From positions 8,556,001-8,620,000 of the forward strand of contig NC_015957.1 of the NCBI RefSeq assembly GCF_000147815.2: 64,000 nt of DNA, given 5' to 3'. This DNA comes from Streptomyces violaceusniger Tu 4113 (GTDB lineage: Bacteria > Actinomycetota > Actinomycetes > Streptomycetales > Streptomycetaceae). A program made the translations under genes and the position numbers. Positions 61,849-64,000 of this stretch are shown here, in pieces. Within the stretch, counting starts at the first letter, position 1; each line of letters starts with the position of its first letter. Under the pieces are notes generated by a model. The model was not told the DNA's origin, did no database searches, and saw only the letters and a program-made list of their open reading frames with translations.

Positions 61849-63411
61849 ATGAGCACCATTCTCGAATTGCGCTCCATCACCAAGACCTTCCCCGGTGTCA
61901 AAGCGCTCTCCGATGTCAATCTCCATATCCGCGAGGGCGAGATCCACGCCCTGTGCGGGGAGAACGGCGCGGGAAAGTCCACCCTGATGAAGGTGGTCAG
62001 CGGCGTCCATCCGCACGGCAGCTACGACGGCGAGATCCTCTTCGAGGGCGAGGCATGCGCCTTCAAGGACATCCGCGCGAGCGAGCAGCGCGGCATCGTC
62101 ATCATCCATCAGGAACTGGCCCTGATCCCCTATCTGTCCATCGCCGAGAACATCTTCCTCGGCAATGAGCACTCCCGGCGGGGCCTCATAAGCTGGAACG
62201 AAACTCTTCGACACGCCACCGCGCTGCTGAAGCGGGTCGGTCTGACGGATTCGCCGCAGACCCGCGTCACCGATATCGGCGTGGGCAAACAGCAGCTCGT
62301 GGAAATCGCCAAGGCGCTTTCCAAGGAAGTCAAGCTGCTCATCCTGGACGAGCCGACCGCGGCGCTCAACGACGAGGACAGTGGAAAACTCCTCGATCTG
62401 CTGCTGGAGTTCAAGGCGCAGGGCATCTCCTGCATCCTGATCTCCCACAAGCTCAATGAGATCCGCCGCGTCGCCGACTCCGTCACCATCCTGCGCGACG
62501 GCCAGACCATCGAAGCCCTGACCGTCCGGGAGACCCCCGAGGCCGATCCCGAGGTCTCCGAGGACCGCATCATCCGCGGCATGGTCGGCCGCGACCTGGA
62601 CCACCGCTTCCCCGACCGCACCGCGTACGAGGGCGAGGACTCCTCCGAAGTGGCCCTGGCCATCGAGGACTGGACCGTCCACCACCCCATCGACCAGCAG
62701 CGCAAGGTCGTGGACGCGGTGTCGCTCAATGTGCGGCGCGGCGAGATCGTCGGCATCGCCGGGCTGATGGGCGCCGGCCGCACCGAACTCGCCATGAACG
62801 TCTTCGGCCGGGCGTACGGGCGCTACGCGGGCGGCCGGGTGTTCCGGGACGGCCAGGAGGTCCGTACCCGCACCGTGCCGGAGGCGATCGACCACGGCAT
62901 CGCGTATGTCACCGAGGACCGCAAGACGTACGGGCTCAACCTCGACGACACCATCAGCCGCAATGTCTCGCTCTCCTCGCTGACGAAGGTGGCACGCCGC
63001 GGCGTGGTCAACGAGCACGAGGAGTCACGGGTCGCCGAGCGGTTCCGCAGGACCATGAACATCAAGGCCCCCACGGTCTTCGAGCGGGTCGGCCGGCTCA
63101 GCGGCGGCAACCAGCAGAAGGTCGTCCTCAGCAAGTGGATCTTCGCCGGTCCCGAGGTGCTCATCCTCGACGAGCCCACCCGTGGCATCGACGTCGGGGC
63201 CAAGTACGAGATCTACACGGTCATCAACGACCTTGCGGCTCAGGGCAAGGCCGTCATCTTCATCTCCTCCGAGCTGGGCGAGCTGCTGGGGATGTGCGAC
63301 CGGATCTACACCATGGCGGCCGGGCGGCTGACCGGGGAGGTTCCCCGGGACGAGGCGACCCAGGAAGTTCTGATGCGCCACATGACGAGGGACAGAGGAG
63401 ACGAAGGATGA
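61849..63411 (+). CDS. mmsA: sugar ABC transporter ATPase, two NBDs (MmsA type)
   Basis: A 520-residue ATPase with two nucleotide-binding domains. NBD1: Walker [11 protein letters not shown]-loop [21 protein letters not shown]2: [19 protein letters not shown] (degenerate Walker A, usual for this family), [13 protein letters not shown] signature, [11 protein letters not shown]. This architecture is that of the multiple-monosaccharide/xylose importers (MmsA, XylG). Its stop overlaps the permease start by ATGA. Confidence 0.95.
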   Translation: MSTILELRSITKTFPGVKALSDVNLHIREGEIHALCGENGAGKSTLMKVVSGVHPHGSYDGEILFEGEACAFKDIRASEQRGIVIIHQELALIPYLSIAENIFLGNEHSRRGLISWNETLRHATALLKRVGLTDSPQTRVTDIGVGKQQLVEIAKALSKEVKLLILDEPTAALNDEDSGKLLDLLLEFKAQGISCILISHKLNEIRRVADSVTILRDGQTIEALTVRETPEADPEVSEDRIIRGMVGRDLDHRFPDRTAYEGEDSSEVALAIEDWTVHHPIDQQRKVVDAVSLNVRRGEIVGIAGLMGAGRTELAMNVFGRAYGRYAGGRVFRDGQEVRTRTVPEAIDHGIAYVTEDRKTYGLNLDDTISRNVSLSSLTKVARRGVVNEHEESRVAERFRRTMNIKAPTVFERVGRLSGGNQQKVVLSKWIFAGPEVLILDEPTRGIDVGAKYEIYTVINDLAAQGKAVIFISSELGELLGMCDRIYTMAAGRLTGEVPRDEATQEVLMRHMTRDRGDEG

Positions 63412-64000
63412 GCACGGCCACCCAGAAGACCGAGAGCCCGGCCCCACCGCCGGCCGAGGGCTCGCCCAGCGTCGGGACGCTGCTGCTGCAGGGCCTGCGG
63501 TCCAATATGCGGCAGTACGGAATGCTGGTCGCGCTCGCCCTGATCATCGTCATCTTCCAGATCTGGTCGGACGACATCCTGCTGCGCCCGCTGAACGTCA
63601 CCAACCTGGTGCAGCAGAACGGCTACATCCTCATCCTCGCGATCGGCATGATGATCGTGATCATCGCGGGGCATATCGATCTGTCGGTCGGCTCGCTGGT
63701 CGCCTTCATCGGCGCGGCAGCCGGCGTCATGATGATCAAACACGATATGCCGTGGGGCCTCGCGGTCGTCCTCTGTCTGCTGCTCGGCGCGGTGGCCGGG
63801 GCCTGGCAGGGCTTCTGGATCGCCTACATAGGCATTCCGTCCTTCATCGTCACCCTGGCCGGAATGCTGGCCTTCCGCGGCGGCACCCAGATCCTGCTGG
63901 ACGGTCAGTCCCTGTCGCCGTTCCCCGACGGCTTCGAGAAGATGAGCACCGGCTTCATCCCGGAGATGGGCCCGTACACCGAATACCACAACCCCACGAT
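63408..64000 (+). CDS. mmsB: sugar ABC transporter permease (MmsB type), partial
   Basis: Starts at ATG 63408 and is open to the window edge (197 complete codons, no stop). After a Pro-rich start, [24 protein letters not shown] is the first helix, [33 protein letters not shown] carries the conserved sugar-permease signature, and three more helices follow to [17 protein letters not shown]. It matches the MmsB/XylH permeases and pairs with the ATPase. The remainder lies beyond 64000. Confidence 0.92.
   Translation, partial: MSTATQKTESPAPPPAEGSPSVGTLLLQGLRSNMRQYGMLVALALIIVIFQIWSDDILLRPLNVTNLVQQNGYILILAIGMMIVIIAGHIDLSVGSLVAFIGAAAGVMMIKHDMPWGLAVVLCLLLGAVAGAWQGFWIAYIGIPSFIVTLAGMLAFRGGTQILLDGQSLSPFPDGFEKMSTGFIPEMGPYTEYHNPT

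Overview
The window is high-GC DNA, almost wall to wall genes, with GTG starts, ATGA-type overlaps between co-directional genes, strong AGGAGG-type ribosome sites and hairpins without U-runs. Gene content and order (fabD-fabH-acpP-fabF behind a FasR-type regulator; aceE beside DUF3052, an AhpE-type peroxiredoxin, two TerD genes and a DUF475 membrane protein) are those of a Streptomyces chromosome core. The assignment to Streptomyces is inference from this content; no species is claimed.

Layout. 1-2690: a small membrane protein, a secreted tripeptidyl-aminopeptidase-like hydrolase and an unknown membrane protein. 2691-8709: an accessory block bounded by a tRNA-Val gene (8829-8900). It holds a broken regulator, an intact XRE regulator, three small genes and a ribosomal-peptide locus of the ATP-grasp (graspetide) type: Thr/Asp-rich precursor, ATP-grasp ligase and a PIMT-like methyltransferase. 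Two genes of this block carry the rare TTA leucine codon, which implies bldA-dependent expression. 9088-12708: coiled-coil membrane protein, FmdB-type zinc ribbon, DUF4383 membrane protein, O-methyltransferase.

12864-24721 is a Ter-type stress region: HAD hydrolase, a giant PRTase-TRSP-StiP fusion and a CitE-like aldolase in one minus-strand group, then four TerD/TerA-domain proteins, a DUF475 (TerC-like) membrane protein, a peroxiredoxin and DUF3052. aceE (25194-27923) follows, then about 1.4 kb of tandem 389-bp composite repeats. 29441-43240 holds a secreted inhibitor-like protein, a drug exporter with a divergent TetR, a two-component system flanked by two paralogous DUF1023 hydrolases, a MerR/aldo-keto reductase operon with a textbook MerR promoter, a serine hydrolase, a pirin and the fasR-type regulator.

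43330-47002 is the type II fatty acid synthase operon. After it come a beta-hydroxyacid-dehydrogenase-like enzyme, DUF3145, an SGNH lipoprotein, a GH3 glycosidase with a divergent TetR, a secreted DUF6299-like protein, an MFS transporter with a divergent ArsR-type regulator, and, from 57346 to the right edge, a sugar(-acid) operon: enolase-superfamily dehydratase, zinc dehydrogenase, U32-like protein and an MmsA/B-type ABC importer whose permease runs off the window.

The most interesting parts are the graspetide locus, the fused PRTase-StiP enzyme with expanded low-complexity linkers, the 389-bp repeat array behind aceE, the 23-bp repeat array that swallows the MFS stop codon, and several crisp operators in divergent promoters.
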